Source of the DNA: a bacterium BMS3Abin08
GTDB lineage: Bacteria > Nitrospirota > Thermodesulfovibrionia > Thermodesulfovibrionales > JdFR-85
Direction: 5' to 3'
DNA length: 39,932 bases
Assembly: GCA_002897935.1 (NCBI GenBank)
Contig: BDTA01000116.1
Span: 1-39,932, forward strand
Shown here: positions 29,765 through 38,944 of the stretch, in pieces
Numbering within the stretch: the stretch's first letter is position 1
Layout of the letters: each line of letters begins with the position of its first letter
Notes under the pieces: model-generated
Told to the model about the DNA's origin: nothing
The model's database searches: none
The model's input: only the letters and a program-made list of their open reading frames with translations
Position numbers and translations under genes: made by a program

Positions 29765-32383
29765 TTACAAGGACGAGATAATCTTTGGAATCTTCTCCAC
29801 CGCAGACTTGAGTTTATCCGGATTTTTTGTTCCACCCTGTGCCATATCCTTCTTGCCGCCACCCTTGCCCCCTGCCAGAGAGGAGAGGTCCCTGACGATT
29901 TTACCGGCGTTATAGCGTTCCTTCAAATCATCGGAAACCGTACATACAATGGCTGCCTGGCCGTCATTTTCAGAGGTGAGGATAATTATGCCTGAGTTTA
30001 TATTGTCCCTGATTTTGTCTGCTATCATGCGGAGTTCCCTGTGATTGAGCCCCTTTTCCCTTAAGAGAATCACGTTCACACCGTTTATGTTGAGGGAGTT
30101 TTTAACTGCATCGAAAACAACATCCCTCGAAGCACCTGTCTTGAGCCTCTCCAGTTCCTTTTCAAGTCTCTTCAGTTCATTCAGAAGCTTCGACACCCTC
30201 TCAACAGGCTTGTCGGTTTTTAATATTCGCCTGATCCGTTCCAGTTCCTTTCTCTTGTCGTTCAGAAACCGGAAGGCCTGTCTGCCGGTTAATGCCTCTA
30301 TCCTCCTTATACCGGAAGCCACACTGCCTTCTGAAATGATGACAAAGGGTCCTATTTCACCTGTCGACCTGCAGTGGGTACCTCCGCAGAGTTCCTTGCT
30401 GTAATCCCCTGCAGAGACGACCCTTACGGAGTTGCCGTACTTTTCGTCAAAGAGAGCAACCGCACCTTGTTCAATTGCATCATCGACGGACATCACCTCG
30501 GTTCTGACAGGGAGGTCTTCAAGGATCTTTTCGTTTACAATCTCTTCCACTTTCTCTATCTCGTCTTGCTGAAGTGCGTAAAAGTGTGTAAAGTCGAATC
30601 TCAAACGCACAGGACTTACGAGTGAGCCAGACTGTTTAACATGATCGCCAAGTACATCCTTCAAGGCCCGGTGTAAAAGGTGGGTAGCAGTATGATTCCT
30701 CATCGTTGCATGCCTGAGTTCTTCATTGACGGATGCGTGTACGGTTTCTCCTTTTCCGACGACCCCCCTCTTTACATCAACCGTATGCACGGTCAGGTCC
30801 TGTCTGGGTTTTTTTGTGTCAATAACGTGTATGTGTGTGTTTTCCGAGTCAATAATACCTGTGTCACCGGCCTGGCCGCCGGATTCACCGTAAAAGGGGG
30901 TTCTGTCAAGCACGAGTTCACCTCTCTCACCCTCCCTGAGTTCATCCACCGATTTCCCCTCACGGTAGATGCCGACTACCCTGGCGTCGCAGCTCATCGT
31001 CTCATAACCTGTAAATTCGGTTTTCAGGGAAAGGGGATAACCGGTAAAGGGTTCCTTCAGAGAGGGGCCTTCGGAATGCGCCTTTGCCTTACTCCTCTGT
31101 TTCTCAAGCTCGACCCTGAAGCCATCGGTATCAACCTCGATGCCCTCGTCCATTGCAATGTCAACGGCGAGATCGAGAGGGAATCCGTACGTGTCATAAA
31201 GCCTGAAAACCTCTTTTCCCGGAATAACACGCGAGCCCCCGGCTTTTATGCCTGAGATGATTTCGTCAAGTATGTTCATCCCCATCTCAAGGGTCCTTGT
31301 GAAACGATCCTCCTCTATCCGAAGCAGTTTCTCGGTCCTTTCTCTTTCATCGCCGATTTCCGGATAAGCGTCACCCATTACGGAGATAACCGGCTCTATC
31401 AGCTTATAAAGGCATGGCTCGTGGATATTGAGGATCCTTGCATGCCTTGAGGCCCTCCTTATGATCCTCCTCAGGACATAACCCCTGCCTTCGTTTGAGG
31501 GAATAAGGCCCTCGGCAAGGAGAAAGGTTGCCGCCCTGACATGGTCTGCAATTACCCTCAGGGAAACGTCGGTTTCCTTCGTGGCACCGTAATTTATACC
31601 GGCAATCATGGCTGTCTCGGTAATTATAGGCGCAAAGAGATCGGTATCAAAGTTGTTGAGTTTGCCCTGAAGCACTGCAGAAAGCCTCTCAAGCCCCATG
31701 CCCGTATCGATACTCGGTTTTGGAAGGGGCGAGAGGACGCCGTCATGGTTCCTGTTGTACTGCATGAATACCAGATTCCAGAGTTCCAGATATCTGTCAC
31801 AATCGCATCCCACCGCACATGTGTCTTCACTGCATCCGGTCTCTTCACCCTGATCAATTAATATTTCCGAGCAGGGGCCGCAGGGGCCGGTGTCCCCCAT
31901 CTGCCAGAAATTATCCTCTGCTCCGAGTCTAACGATCCTTGAAGGGGATATGTCCGTGTTTTCAGTCCATAGTTTCATTGCCTCATCATCCTCTTCAAAA
32001 ACCGACACCCAGAGCCTCTCTTTGGGGAGACCATAACGTTCTGTGAGAAGTTCCCAGGCAAACTGTATTGCCTCCCTCTTGAAGTAGTCTCCAAAGGAGA
32101 AGTTACCGAGCATCTCAAAAAACGTGTGGTGTCTTGATGTGTGTCCGACGTTTTCGAGATCGCTGTGCTTTCCTCCTGCACGCATGCATTTCTGACAGGA
32201 AGTGGCACGGACATAGTCTCTTTTCTCATTACCAAGGAATACCCCTTTAAACTGGACCATCCCGGCATTGGTAAAGAGAAGGGAAGGATCGTTGTAGGGG
32301 ATAAGGTTGGAACTCCTGACCACCTCATGGCCCCGCTCTCTGAAAAAAGTCAGAAAATTCTCACGTACCTCTTTGCTGTTCAT
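29765..32383 (-). CDS. alaS: Alanyl-tRNA synthetase
   Basis: An 872-residue class II synthetase that charges tRNA-Ala and edits misacylated Ser/Gly. Domains: N-terminal catalytic core (about 1-240; FTNAGMVQFKGVFLG, MRAGGKHSDLENVGHTSRHHTFFEMLGNFSFGDYFK, DTGPCGPCSEI), tRNA-recognition helices (240-460), editing domain (550-710; zinc site HTATHLLH and CGGTHC) and C-Ala (710-872; coiled coil, then a GKGGGKKDMAQGG tail). Start ATG 32383 has an AGG-rich region upstream; 45 extra open codons upstream are in a repeat and are rejected. Follows recX and a lipoprotein gene, an order common in bacteria. Confidence 0.97.
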   Translation of the reverse strand: MNSKEVRENFLTFFRERGHEVVRSSNLIPYNDPSLLFTNAGMVQFKGVFLGNEKRDYVRATSCQKCMRAGGKHSDLENVGHTSRHHTFFEMLGNFSFGDYFKREAIQFAWELLTERYGLPKERLWVSVFEEDDEAMKLWTENTDISPSRIVRLGAEDNFWQMGDTGPCGPCSEILIDQGEETGCSEDTCAVGCDCDRYLELWNLVFMQYNRNHDGVLSPLPKPSIDTGMGLERLSAVLQGKLNNFDTDLFAPIITETAMIAGINYGATKETDVSLRVIADHVRAATFLLAEGLIPSNEGRGYVLRRIIRRASRHARILNIHEPCLYKLIEPVISVMGDAYPEIGDERERTEKLLRIEEDRFTRTLEMGMNILDEIISGIKAGGSRVIPGKEVFRLYDTYGFPLDLAVDIAMDEGIEVDTDGFRVELEKQRSKAKAHSEGPSLKEPFTGYPLSLKTEFTGYETMSCDARVVGIYREGKSVDELREGERGELVLDRTPFYGESGGQAGDTGIIDSENTHIHVIDTKKPRQDLTVHTVDVKRGVVGKGETVHASVNEELRHATMRNHTATHLLHRALKDVLGDHVKQSGSLVSPVRLRFDFTHFYALQQDEIEKVEEIVNEKILEDLPVRTEVMSVDDAIEQGAVALFDEKYGNSVRVVSAGDYSKELCGGTHCRSTGEIGPFVIISEGSVASGIRRIEALTGRQAFRFLNDKRKELERIRRILKTDKPVERVSKLLNELKRLEKELERLKTGASRDVVFDAVKNSLNINGVNVILLREKGLNHRELRMIADKIRDNINSGIIILTSENDGQAAIVCTVSDDLKERYNAGKIVRDLSSLAGGKGGGKKDMAQGGTKNPDKLKSAVEKIPKIISSL

Positions 32384-32449
32384 GCACCTGCCTTTCCTCT
32401 GTAAAGAGGGTCTGTTTACTGTCGTGTCGACCTTGTAATGTCGGGGTGT

Positions 32450-32655
32450 TTGAATTGTCATTCCCGCTACGTCGGGAATCATACTCCTCCTTAGATTCCG
32501 GACAAGCCGGAATGACAATTGAGAGTTGACGCGACACTACAGTGTCACCCTGAACTCGTTTCAGGGTCTCGGAACCATTGTCATTCCCGCAATCCCGAAC
32601 ACTTTCAGGACATGACAAAAATAAAAAACGGCAACTTATACACGGACTCTAACTA
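32450..32655. repeat. Repeat cluster between the lipoprotein gene and alaS
   Basis: Contains GTCATTCCCGCTACGTCGGG (32457-32476), ATTCCGGACAAGCCGGAATG (32494-32513), CACCCTGAACTCGTTTCAGG (32547-32566), ATTCCCGCAATCCCGAACAC (32582-32601) and ends with GGCAACTTATACACGGACTC (32630-32649), the same end as in the 4567-4708 element. It makes the gene-free stretch 32384-32687. Confidence 0.75.
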
Positions 32656-32687
32656 TAAAACAGCCGGTGACCGAATGTCACCATGGT

Positions 32688-33020
32688 TTATTTTGCAACT
32701 CCGGGTTCCGTGCTGATGATTTCAGTGAGCTTGCCGGATGTGAACCTCAGGATCGACTTAACGGCCCCCAACATTCTGGGGTATTCCCACTGGACCCTGT
32801 CCTTACCATCGGGAGTAGGCTCAAGCACCTTTATAAGAGCCGGCGGACCCCAGGCATATCTGACCTGCTGAAAGGTCATACCGATAGCAATTTCACTGTT
32901 TTTGATATACGACTGCATCTCCGGAGGATAGCTCTTAATTTCCTCATAGGAGTATCTCATTGTCTTTGCACATCCGGAAACTATAAAAACCAGGGCGATT
33001 ACGATAAGGACTCTCTTCAT
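32688..33020 (-). CDS. Small lipoprotein, SmpA/BamE-like
   Basis: A 110-residue lipoprotein: signal with lipobox FIVSGC, lipidated Cys at residue 17. The mature part has EIAIGMTFQQVRYAWGPPALIKVL, a helix then short turn as in the BamE/SmpA fold, where the pattern GMT..QV...G.P starts the domain, followed by strands (VQWEYPRMLGAVKSILRFTSGKLTEI). GGAGG lies 5 bases before the ATG. Located between recX (32 bases upstream) and alaS, so probably in the same transcript. A BamE-type role in outer membrane assembly is possible but not established by sequence alone. Confidence 0.85.
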   Translation of the reverse strand: MKRVLIVIALVFIVSGCAKTMRYSYEEIKSYPPEMQSYIKNSEIAIGMTFQQVRYAWGPPALIKVLEPTPDGKDRVQWEYPRMLGAVKSILRFTSGKLTEIISTEPGVAK

Positions 33021-33052
33021 GGTTGCCTCCTGTTAGTGTTTTGACCGATGCT

Positions 33053-33544
33053 TCACAGAACCTTTTTCAGTACGTAAGAAATTGTTTCACTGGAGTAACC
33101 TCTCCTTGAGAGCATGCCATAGAGGCGTCTCCTTTTTTTATCCTCAGGCAGTTCTGAAATCCGGGGGGCCCTCTTTCTTACAAGTTCTTCCGCACCGGGT
33201 CTTTCGTCCAGGCTCTCTATGCCCGACTCGGTGATTATTTCCACGGGGATACCCCTCTTGTGAAGGAATGACGTTGTTCCCCTCCTGCCCAGCTTCCTGT
33301 CGGTAAAAGCATATGAGATCAGGTGCTCTGCAAGCCTTCGGTCGTTAATATATCCGTAACCCCTTAAAACATCTATTGCCTTTTCCATGGTCCCTTGATT
33401 AAAACCCTTTTTTGTCAGCCTCTCCTTTAACTCCTTTTCACTCCTTCCCCTGATGCTCAGGAGGCGAATCGAGTATGAGACGGCATCACTGATGGAATCT
33501 TTCGATCGGGATGTCATCCGACTTTTTCTGTTCAATCTCTTCAT
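33053..33544 (-). CDS. recX: Regulatory protein RecX
   Basis: A 163-residue (or 154 from the second ATG at 33517) helical protein. Three-helix repeats typical of RecX are seen: SYSIRLLSIRGRSEKELKERLTKKGF, VLRGYGYINDRRLAEHLISYAFTDRKLGRRGTTSFLHKRGI and KKRRRLYGMLSRRGYSSETISYVLKKV. RecX binds RecA filaments and limits their activity. Either start overlaps the pilT end (by 59 or 32 bases) and neither has a good ribosome binding site, so translation is probably coupled to pilT. RecX normally follows recA directly; here pilT is between them. Confidence 0.92.
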   Translation of the reverse strand: MKRLNRKSRMTSRSKDSISDAVSYSIRLLSIRGRSEKELKERLTKKGFNQGTMEKAIDVLRGYGYINDRRLAEHLISYAFTDRKLGRRGTTSFLHKRGIPVEIITESGIESLDERPGAEELVRKRAPRISELPEDKKRRRLYGMLSRRGYSSETISYVLKKVL

Positions 33545-34631
33545 AGCTCAGATCACTTGTGGATTGGATCCCCTTTATTTTCAGCGCAAAGTCATCAGGA
33601 TTCGTTGCCCTCCTCAGGGCCTCTTCATATGTAATAAGATCTGAAGCATAGAGGTCGTGCAGAGATTGATCAAAGGTCTGCATGCCGTATATGGTCTTGC
33701 CCTTTGCAACTACATCGCTTATGAGCTTTGTTTTGTCCGGGTCGAGTATGCAGTCCTTGATGGTTTCAGATGCAACCATAACCTCCACCGCAGGGACCCT
33801 GCCGTTGCCGTCAGCCTTCGGGACCAGCCTCATGGAGACAACTCCCTTCATGACTGAAGAAAGCTGAATCCTCACCTGTTTGTGCTGATAGGGCGGGAAC
33901 ACGGCGATTATCCGGTTTATCGTCTCCATTGCATCCGTGGTATGGAGGGTGCTCATAACGAGATGTCCTGTTTCAGCCGCAGTTAGGGCGGTCTGGATGG
34001 TCTCGAAATCCCTCATCTCACCAACCAGAATCACATCGGGGTCCTGACGTAATGCAGCCCTCAGGGCCTTGCTGAAGGACTCGGTATCCGATCCGATCTC
34101 CCTCTGGTTTATGATGCTTTTTTTATCCCTGTGGAGGTACTCGATAGGGTCTTCGATGGTAATGATATTGTAAGTCCTGTTGTTGTTGATATGGTCTATC
34201 ATCGATGCGAGGGTGGTGGACTTTCCGCTCCCCGTGGTGCCGGTGACGAGTATAAGGCCCCTTGGTTCAAGTGAGATTTTTTTCAAAACCTCCGGTAGGT
34301 TCAGTTCATCAATAGTGGGGACCCTCATGGGGATAATCCTGAATACAACCCCTATTGTCCCACGTTGTATAAAGATGTTACACCGGAACCTTCCAAGCCC
34401 GGGAATGCTATAGGCAAGGTCAAGATCCTGTTTCTTCTTGAAGATTTCACGCTGGTTGGGGCTCATTACCTTAAATGCTATTTTTATGGCCTCATCCTGC
34501 GTAATCCTCTTCTCAGACTGCATGGGAACCAGCTCACCATTGATCCTCAGGATCGGAGGGGAGCCGACCTTTATATGGAGGTCTGATGCCAGGCTGGAAG
34601 AAGCCTCCTTTAGTAATTCATTAATCTCCAT
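33486..34631 (-). CDS. pilT: Type IV pilus retraction ATPase PilT/PilU
   Basis: A 381-residue hexameric ATPase that powers pilus retraction (twitching, DNA uptake). N-terminal [20 protein letters not shown], Walker [10 protein letters not shown] (131-139), Asp box [12 protein letters not shown], Walker [17 protein letters not shown], His box [13 protein letters not shown], and the AIRNLIRE-like region ([19 protein letters not shown]). Length fits PilT or PilU. It overlaps the 3' end of recA by 11 bases and recX by 32-59 bases, tightly inside a recombination cluster. The rest of the pilus machinery is not in the window. Confidence 0.95.
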   Translation of the reverse strand: MEINELLKEASSSLASDLHIKVGSPPILRINGELVPMQSEKRITQDEAIKIAFKVMSPNQREIFKKKQDLDLAYSIPGLGRFRCNIFIQRGTIGVVFRIIPMRVPTIDELNLPEVLKKISLEPRGLILVTGTTGSGKSTTLASMIDHINNNRTYNIITIEDPIEYLHRDKKSIINQREIGSDTESFSKALRAALRQDPDVILVGEMRDFETIQTALTAAETGHLVMSTLHTTDAMETINRIIAVFPPYQHKQVRIQLSSVMKGVVSMRLVPKADGNGRVPAVEVMVASETIKDCILDPDKTKLISDVVAKGKTIYGMQTFDQSLHDLYASDLITYEEALRRATNPDDFALKIKGIQSTSDLSYEEIEQKKSDDIPIERFHQ

Positions 34632-35628
34632 CGCTACTACCTGTGTTAACGGGATTCATGATCTTATCCTCTATTTCCTTAGCCATCTCGGGGTTCGACT
34701 TTAAGAACTCCTTCGCATTCTCCCTTCCCTGGCCTATCCTTGTGCTGTTATAACTGTACCATGCCCCGGATCTTTCTACAATTTTATCCTTTACCGCAAG
34801 ATCCAGCAGTTCGCCCTCTCTCGATATCCCTTCATTAAAATAAATATCAAACTCCGCCTGTCTGAAGGGCGGTGCAACCTTGTTCTTTACAATCTTGACA
34901 CGCATTCTCCCGCCGATCATCTCCTGACCGTTTTTGATGCTGTCAATTTTCCGTATATCGAGTCTCATGGAGGAATAAAACTTCAGGGCGTTTCCACCCG
35001 TTGTTGTTTCAGGATTACCGTACATTACACCTATCTTCATCCTGATCTGGTTGATGAATATCACAGTGGTCAGGGATTTTGAGATAGCGGCCGTCAGTTT
35101 CCTCAGGGCCTGACTCATCAGCCTTGCATGAAGTCCGGGAAGGCTGTCCCCCATCTCCCCCTCGATCTCTGCCCTCGGAACAAGTGCCGCTACTGAATCG
35201 ATTACCACAATATCAACCGCTCCGCTTCTGACAAGGGCCTCTACCACCTCAAGGGCCTGTTCACCGGTGTCCGGCTGGGAAACGAGGAGGTCCGCAATAT
35301 TCACCCCGAGACGGCTTGAATAGTTGATATCAAGGGCATGTTCAGCATCAATAAAGGCTGCAACACCGCCTTGTTTATGGGCCTGGGCAATTGCATTCAG
35401 GGCGAGGGTTGTCTTGCCCGAGGACTCGGGTCCGTATATCTCTATCACCCTTCCCCTTGGGAATCCGCCGATACCGGTAGCTAAATCGAGAGTTATGGAT
35501 CCTGTGGGGATTACCTTTATCCCCTCCACAACCCCATCCGCTCCAAGTCTCATAATGGCACCCTTGCCAAAGGCGCGTTCAATCTGCGATAAGGCCATAT
35601 CAAGGGCCTTGGCCTTGTTCTTGTCCAT
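34621..35628 (-). CDS. recA: Recombinase RecA
   Basis: A 335-residue RecA. Seen are [19 protein letters not shown], Walker [10 protein letters not shown] (66-74), the DAEHALD strand, [21 protein letters not shown] (Walker B and L1), [29 protein letters not shown] (L2), and [15 protein letters not shown]. It forms filaments on single-stranded DNA for strand exchange and SOS induction. AAGGAGG ends 7 bases before the ATG. The thpR stop codon is directly adjacent (TAGATG). C-terminal tail is acidic but short. I saw no LexA box, since the gene is inside an operon. Confidence 0.98.
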   Translation of the reverse strand: MDKNKAKALDMALSQIERAFGKGAIMRLGADGVVEGIKVIPTGSITLDLATGIGGFPRGRVIEIYGPESSGKTTLALNAIAQAHKQGGVAAFIDAEHALDINYSSRLGVNIADLLVSQPDTGEQALEVVEALVRSGAVDIVVIDSVAALVPRAEIEGEMGDSLPGLHARLMSQALRKLTAAISKSLTTVIFINQIRMKIGVMYGNPETTTGGNALKFYSSMRLDIRKIDSIKNGQEMIGGRMRVKIVKNKVAPPFRQAEFDIYFNEGISREGELLDLAVKDKIVERSGAWYSYNSTRIGQGRENAKEFLKSNPEMAKEIEDKIMNPVNTGSSDGD

Positions 35629-36192
35629 CTAATCCTCCTTCCCCAGGGGTGCAGAGAAGATCCTTTCATATACTGCCCCCGAAGGTTTTAGTGTGCTTTT
35701 CATCAGGTCAACTTCTTTTATATCTATTGTACCAAAGACGCTCTCTTTATGGCTTCTCAGTTCCTTTAAAAGCGTCCTTATCCCAACCGGGGACTTTACC
35801 CTCCCGATTGTAACATGGGGTTTGAACCGGCGTTTGTCCCTGCTGAATCCGATCCTGTAGAGCGCCTCTTCAATATCTGAATGGAGCCTGCTGAGTTTTT
35901 CGGATTCCCCTGCCCCAACCCACAAGACCCCCGGCCTTGAGAAGTCGGGAAACACCCCTGCTCCGCGTATCTCAAGACTGAAGCGCCCTGTCATGGCTGA
36001 TGCCGTTCTTAGTGAATCTTCTATTTTAACGATTTTTGATTCATCGACGTCACCAAGGAATTTAAGGGTGATATGAATCCCCTCCCTGGAGAGCCACCTT
36101 ACGTTTGCATCATACCTCTTGAGGAGGTCTATAAACTCCAGGATGTTCCTCTTCACAGGGTCACTGATCGAAAGTGCAATAAAACATCTCAT
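35629..36192 (-). CDS. thpR: RNA 2',3'-cyclic phosphodiesterase (2H family) ThpR
   Basis: A 187-residue 2H phosphoesterase, formerly called 2'-5' RNA ligase. It has two HxTx motifs, HITL (H40, T42) and HVTI (H126, T128), facing each other on a pseudo-twofold fold, and the RCFIAL start. It hydrolyses 2',3'-cyclic phosphates on RNA. The start overlaps the pncC stop (ATGA) and its stop abuts recA, so the three genes are coupled. The cinA/pncC-thpR-recA order is frequent in bacteria. Confidence 0.95.
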   Translation of the reverse strand: MRCFIALSISDPVKRNILEFIDLLKRYDANVRWLSREGIHITLKFLGDVDESKIVKIEDSLRTASAMTGRFSLEIRGAGVFPDFSRPGVLWVGAGESEKLSRLHSDIEEALYRIGFSRDKRRFKPHVTIGRVKSPVGIRTLLKELRSHKESVFGTIDIKEVDLMKSTLKPSGAVYERIFSAPLGKED

Positions 36193-36677
36193 GCCGATAA
36201 GTCAATTACCTCCAGGAGGAGTTTCAGGGCAGAGACGGTAGCGGCTATCTTGTTTTCCGCCCGGTTCCCCCAAAAACTGAATTTCCTCGAAAATGAGCCG
36301 CCGCCGCTACTGACGGCGATATAAACTAACCCGACGTCTTTACCCTCCAGGGCATCAGGGCCGAGGTTGCCTGTGGTGGCGACTGAGAAGTCGGTCTTTG
36401 TGAGATTCCTTGTGCATACCGCCATTTCCAGGGCAGTCTCTGCACTTACAACTCCCCATTTCCTGATTGTGGCTTCCTGAATTCCAAGTATCGTTTTTTT
36501 AGCGTCAGCAGAGTAGGTTACCAGTCCTGCTTTAAAGAATGAACTTGCACCCGGTATGTCTGTGATGGAATTGCTGATCAGGCCACCAGTGCAGGATTCA
36601 GCAACAGAGAGACTCAATCCCCCCTCTTGAAAGGCGGTATGTATCCGCCCGCAGAGTTTATAGACGTCTTCATACAT
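36189..36677 (-). CDS. pncC: CinA C-terminal domain protein, nicotinamide-nucleotide amidohydrolase
   Basis: A 162-residue PncC-type enzyme that deamidates NMN to NaMN. Motifs: LSVAESCTGGLISNSITDIPGASSFFKAGLVTYS and VATTGNLGPDALEGKDVGLVYIAV, both typical of CinA C-terminal domains. The N-terminal CinA nucleotide domain (MoaB-like) is absent; the gene is a stand-alone form. The usual TGIAGP is TGNLGP here. I chose ATG 36677; the open frame extends further up without support. TATAAT at 36681-36686 is only 3 bases before, so the true transcript start is unclear. It overlaps thpR by four bases. Confidence 0.92.
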   Translation of the reverse strand: MYEDVYKLCGRIHTAFQEGGLSLSVAESCTGGLISNSITDIPGASSFFKAGLVTYSADAKKTILGIQEATIRKWGVVSAETALEMAVCTRNLTKTDFSVATTGNLGPDALEGKDVGLVYIAVSSGGGSFSRKFSFWGNRAENKIAATVSALKLLLEVIDLSA

Positions 36678-36727
36678 AATATTATAGCGGAATTCCCCAC
36701 CTGAGTTGCGGTTTACATGTGAAGCTC

Positions 36728-36744
36728 CCCGACCAAAGGTCGGG
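36728..36744. repeat. GACC-AAA-GGTC hairpin, dispersed
   Basis: CCCGACC, loop AAA, GGTCGGG between pgpA and pncC. A near copy (GACCAAAGGTC core) follows the lipoprotein gene at 7322-7339. It may weaken transcription between the two genes. Confidence 0.6.
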
Positions 36745-36776
36745 CATTCAGCCGGCATCCTCGTAAAACACGCAGT

Positions 36777-37232
36777 TTATTTCCAGAAAATGAGGATCAG
36801 CCTGAGCATGATATTGGTGTAAATCCCAGCAAGTATATCATCTAACATTATACCAAGTCCAGCGCTTATCCCTTTTTCGATATGTCTGATCGGGGGTGGT
36901 TTTATTATATCAAAGAGCCTGAAGATGAAAAAAGAGAGAATGGATACCTCGATGCTGTAAGGTATAAAGACAACGGAAACAAGGTAACCTACAAATTCAT
37001 CGATAATAATGTGAGAGCTGTCTTTTTCCTTCAGAAGCAGTTCCGCCTTTGATGAAGATACTGTGCCTACGACGAAAAGGATTGGTATTATCAGCAATAA
37101 TGCCTGGTCTCCGGGGCGAAAGATCACGAAAAAAAGGCATGCCATCAGCGTTCCTGCCGTCCCGGGAGCAACCGGTGTATATCCCAGGGGGCCAATGGTG
37201 GCTAATACCTTTAATAAGTTATCCTTTGTCAT
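36777..37232 (-). CDS. pgpA: Phosphatidylglycerophosphatase A
   Basis: A 151-residue inner membrane enzyme that removes phosphate from phosphatidylglycerophosphate to give phosphatidylglycerol. Motifs: GYTPVAPGTAGTL, DSSHIIIDEFVGYLVSVVFIP, FIFRLFDIIKPPPIRHIEK, and GLGIMLDDILAGIYTNI (the conserved acidic residues). Four hydrophobic segments. It precedes pncC by 99 bases. No clear ribosome binding site is visible before the ATG. Confidence 0.95.
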   Translation of the reverse strand: MTKDNLLKVLATIGPLGYTPVAPGTAGTLMACLFFVIFRPGDQALLLIIPILFVVGTVSSSKAELLLKEKDSSHIIIDEFVGYLVSVVFIPYSIEVSILSFFIFRLFDIIKPPPIRHIEKGISAGLGIMLDDILAGIYTNIMLRLILIFWK

Positions 37233-37278
37233 CCGGGGGATTCAAAAACCCAAGAGCCTGTTGAAAACCTGACAGCTG

Positions 37279-37330
37279 TTACAATGCACCTTGCCGAAAG
37301 CCCCGACCCCTTGCCGGAGAGCTTGACTCC
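37279..37330 (+). repeat. Dispersed palindromic repeat next to tRNA-Gln
   Basis: TTACAATGCACCTTGCCGAA begins the element and TTGCCGGAGAGCTTGACTCC ends it. Matches the minus strand of 23471-23526. It ends 10 bases from the tRNA 3' end; its stem could also end tRNA transcription on the minus strand. Confidence 0.8.
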
Positions 37331-37340
37331 GGGGTTTTTC

Positions 37341-37415
37341 TGGCTGGGGCGGGAGGACTCGAACCTCCAAATGGGAGAGCCAAAATCTCCTGACTTGCCG
37401 TTTGTCTACGCCCCA
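37341..37415 (-). tRNA. tRNA-Gln (TTG)
   Basis: Read on the minus strand: acceptor TGGGGCG / CGCCCCA, discriminator G and encoded CCA; anticodon stem GGAGA / TCTCC with seven-base loop TTTTGGC, anticodon TTG, decoding CAA; T arm GGAGG TTCGAGT CCTCC. All four arms are intact and the size is 75 with CCA. Confidence 0.97.
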
Positions 37416-37571
37416 ACAGGTTACATATATAGAAATTCTCCTACAATATCATCGACGTTGTCAAGGCAGCCCCGCCTCCCGACCGCATCTGCGGACGGAA
37501 AATGATTTGTGAAGAAGTGTCTCGTTGAGTTATCATATAACCCGAAAGGACTTCACATAGAGGGGTTGACC

Positions 37572-38879
37572 ATGGACTTGTTGAAAAAAATCCGTTCACG
37601 AAATGCCGCTGTCGGTATCGTAGGCTTGGGATATGTGGGCCTTCCCCTGGTCATTGAGTTCTGCACTGCAGGCTTTGATGTCACCGGGTTCGATATTGAC
37701 AGTGCGAAGATTAAGAAACTGAATGAGGGGAGATCTTATATTGGTCATATACCATCGAAGACAATAAAGGGATTCATAAAAAAAGGCGGTTTCAGGGCAA
37801 GTGATGATTTTACCCGTATAAGAGACATGGATTGTATCATCATATGCGTTCCCACTCCTCTTAATAAGCACCGTGAACCAGACCTTACCTATGTGATAAA
37901 CACCACCGAAAGGATATCGGAGAGCCTCCGCAGAGGACAGTTGATAGTTCTTGAATCAACCACATATCCGGGGACCACTGAAGAGCTGATGAAGCCCATA
38001 CTCGAAGGCAGGGGCCTTAAAACAGGCAGGGACTATTATCTTGCATACTCACCTGAGCGTGAAGACCCCAATAACAGTGATTTTACTACACGGACAATAC
38101 CGAAGGTGGTTGGCGGCGTCACAAAGAACTGCCTTGAAAGGGCGGTTGCCCTTTACAGCGCCGTAATTGAAAGGGTTGTCCCTGTCTCATCTACCGCTGT
38201 GGCAGAGGCCACCAAGTTGCTTGAGAATATTTACCGTTCGGTGAATATCGCCCTTGTAAATGAGATGAAGATGCTCTTTGACAGGATGGACATCGATATC
38301 TGGGAGGTGATCGATGCCTCTGCAACCAAGCCCTTTGGATTTCATGCATTCTATCCGGGCCCCGGACTTGGGGGACATTGTATCCCCATAGACCCCTTTT
38401 ATCTCACCTGGAAGGCAAGGGAGTTTGACTTCAGTACACGTTTCATAGAACTTGCCGGAGAGATCAACAGCTCGATGCCTTACTATGTAGTGCGTAAGGT
38501 GATAAAGGCGCTGAACGGGCGGGGTAAAAGCATCAGGCGGGCAAAGATTCTCATCCTCGGACTTGCCTACAAGCGCGATGTGGACGATATAAGGGAATCG
38601 CCATCCCTTAAGTTGATTGAACTGCTGAAGGAGGAAGGGGCACGTGTTGACTACAACGATCCCTATATTCCACGGACACCCAGGACGAGGAGGTATGACC
38701 TCGGGATGAAGTCAGTCACCCTTACGGAAAAGAGACTCGGATCTTATGACTGTGTGGTTATAGCGACCGACCATTCCTGCTATGACTACGAATCTATTGT
38801 GAAGAATGCCGGGATGATAGTCGATACGAGGAACGCAGCAAAGGGTGTGAGGCGAAGATCAAAGATACTAAAGGCGTAA
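37572..38879 (+). CDS. UDP-N-acetyl-glucosamine/UDP-sugar 6-dehydrogenase
   Basis: A 435-residue NAD-dependent nucleotide-sugar dehydrogenase (WbpA/WecC type) that oxidises C6 of a UDP-sugar twice to a uronate for surface polysaccharide. Rossmann GIVGLGYVG (15-23), ICVPTPLNKHREPDLTYV, ESTTYPGTTEE, YSPEREDPNN, PKVVGG, the KLLENIYRSVNIALVNEM helix, the catalytic cysteine GPGLGGHCIPIDP (C270) and a C-terminal UDP-binding domain (LGLAYKRDVDDIRESP). The form RxDPGN-like ERxDP points to UDP-GlcNAc 6-dehydrogenase. GAGGGG lies 6 bases before ATG 37572; 21 codons further upstream are open but unsupported. No other glycan genes are adjacent. Confidence 0.93.
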   Translation: MDLLKKIRSRNAAVGIVGLGYVGLPLVIEFCTAGFDVTGFDIDSAKIKKLNEGRSYIGHIPSKTIKGFIKKGGFRASDDFTRIRDMDCIIICVPTPLNKHREPDLTYVINTTERISESLRRGQLIVLESTTYPGTTEELMKPILEGRGLKTGRDYYLAYSPEREDPNNSDFTTRTIPKVVGGVTKNCLERAVALYSAVIERVVPVSSTAVAEATKLLENIYRSVNIALVNEMKMLFDRMDIDIWEVIDASATKPFGFHAFYPGPGLGGHCIPIDPFYLTWKAREFDFSTRFIELAGEINSSMPYYVVRKVIKALNGRGKSIRRAKILILGLAYKRDVDDIRESPSLKLIELLKEEGARVDYNDPYIPRTPRTRRYDLGMKSVTLTEKRLGSYDCVVIATDHSCYDYESIVKNAGMIVDTRNAAKGVRRRSKILKA

Positions 38880-38944
38880 TCAGGCCGGCATGCCGGGGCC
38901 TTGTGCATTCTCAGAAACAGGGATGGAATCAGGCATTCTGTTTT

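Noticed and set aside
30680-31255. Plus-strand 191-codon frame
   Set aside because: It is antisense to the middle of alaS, which has unmistakable synthetase motifs.
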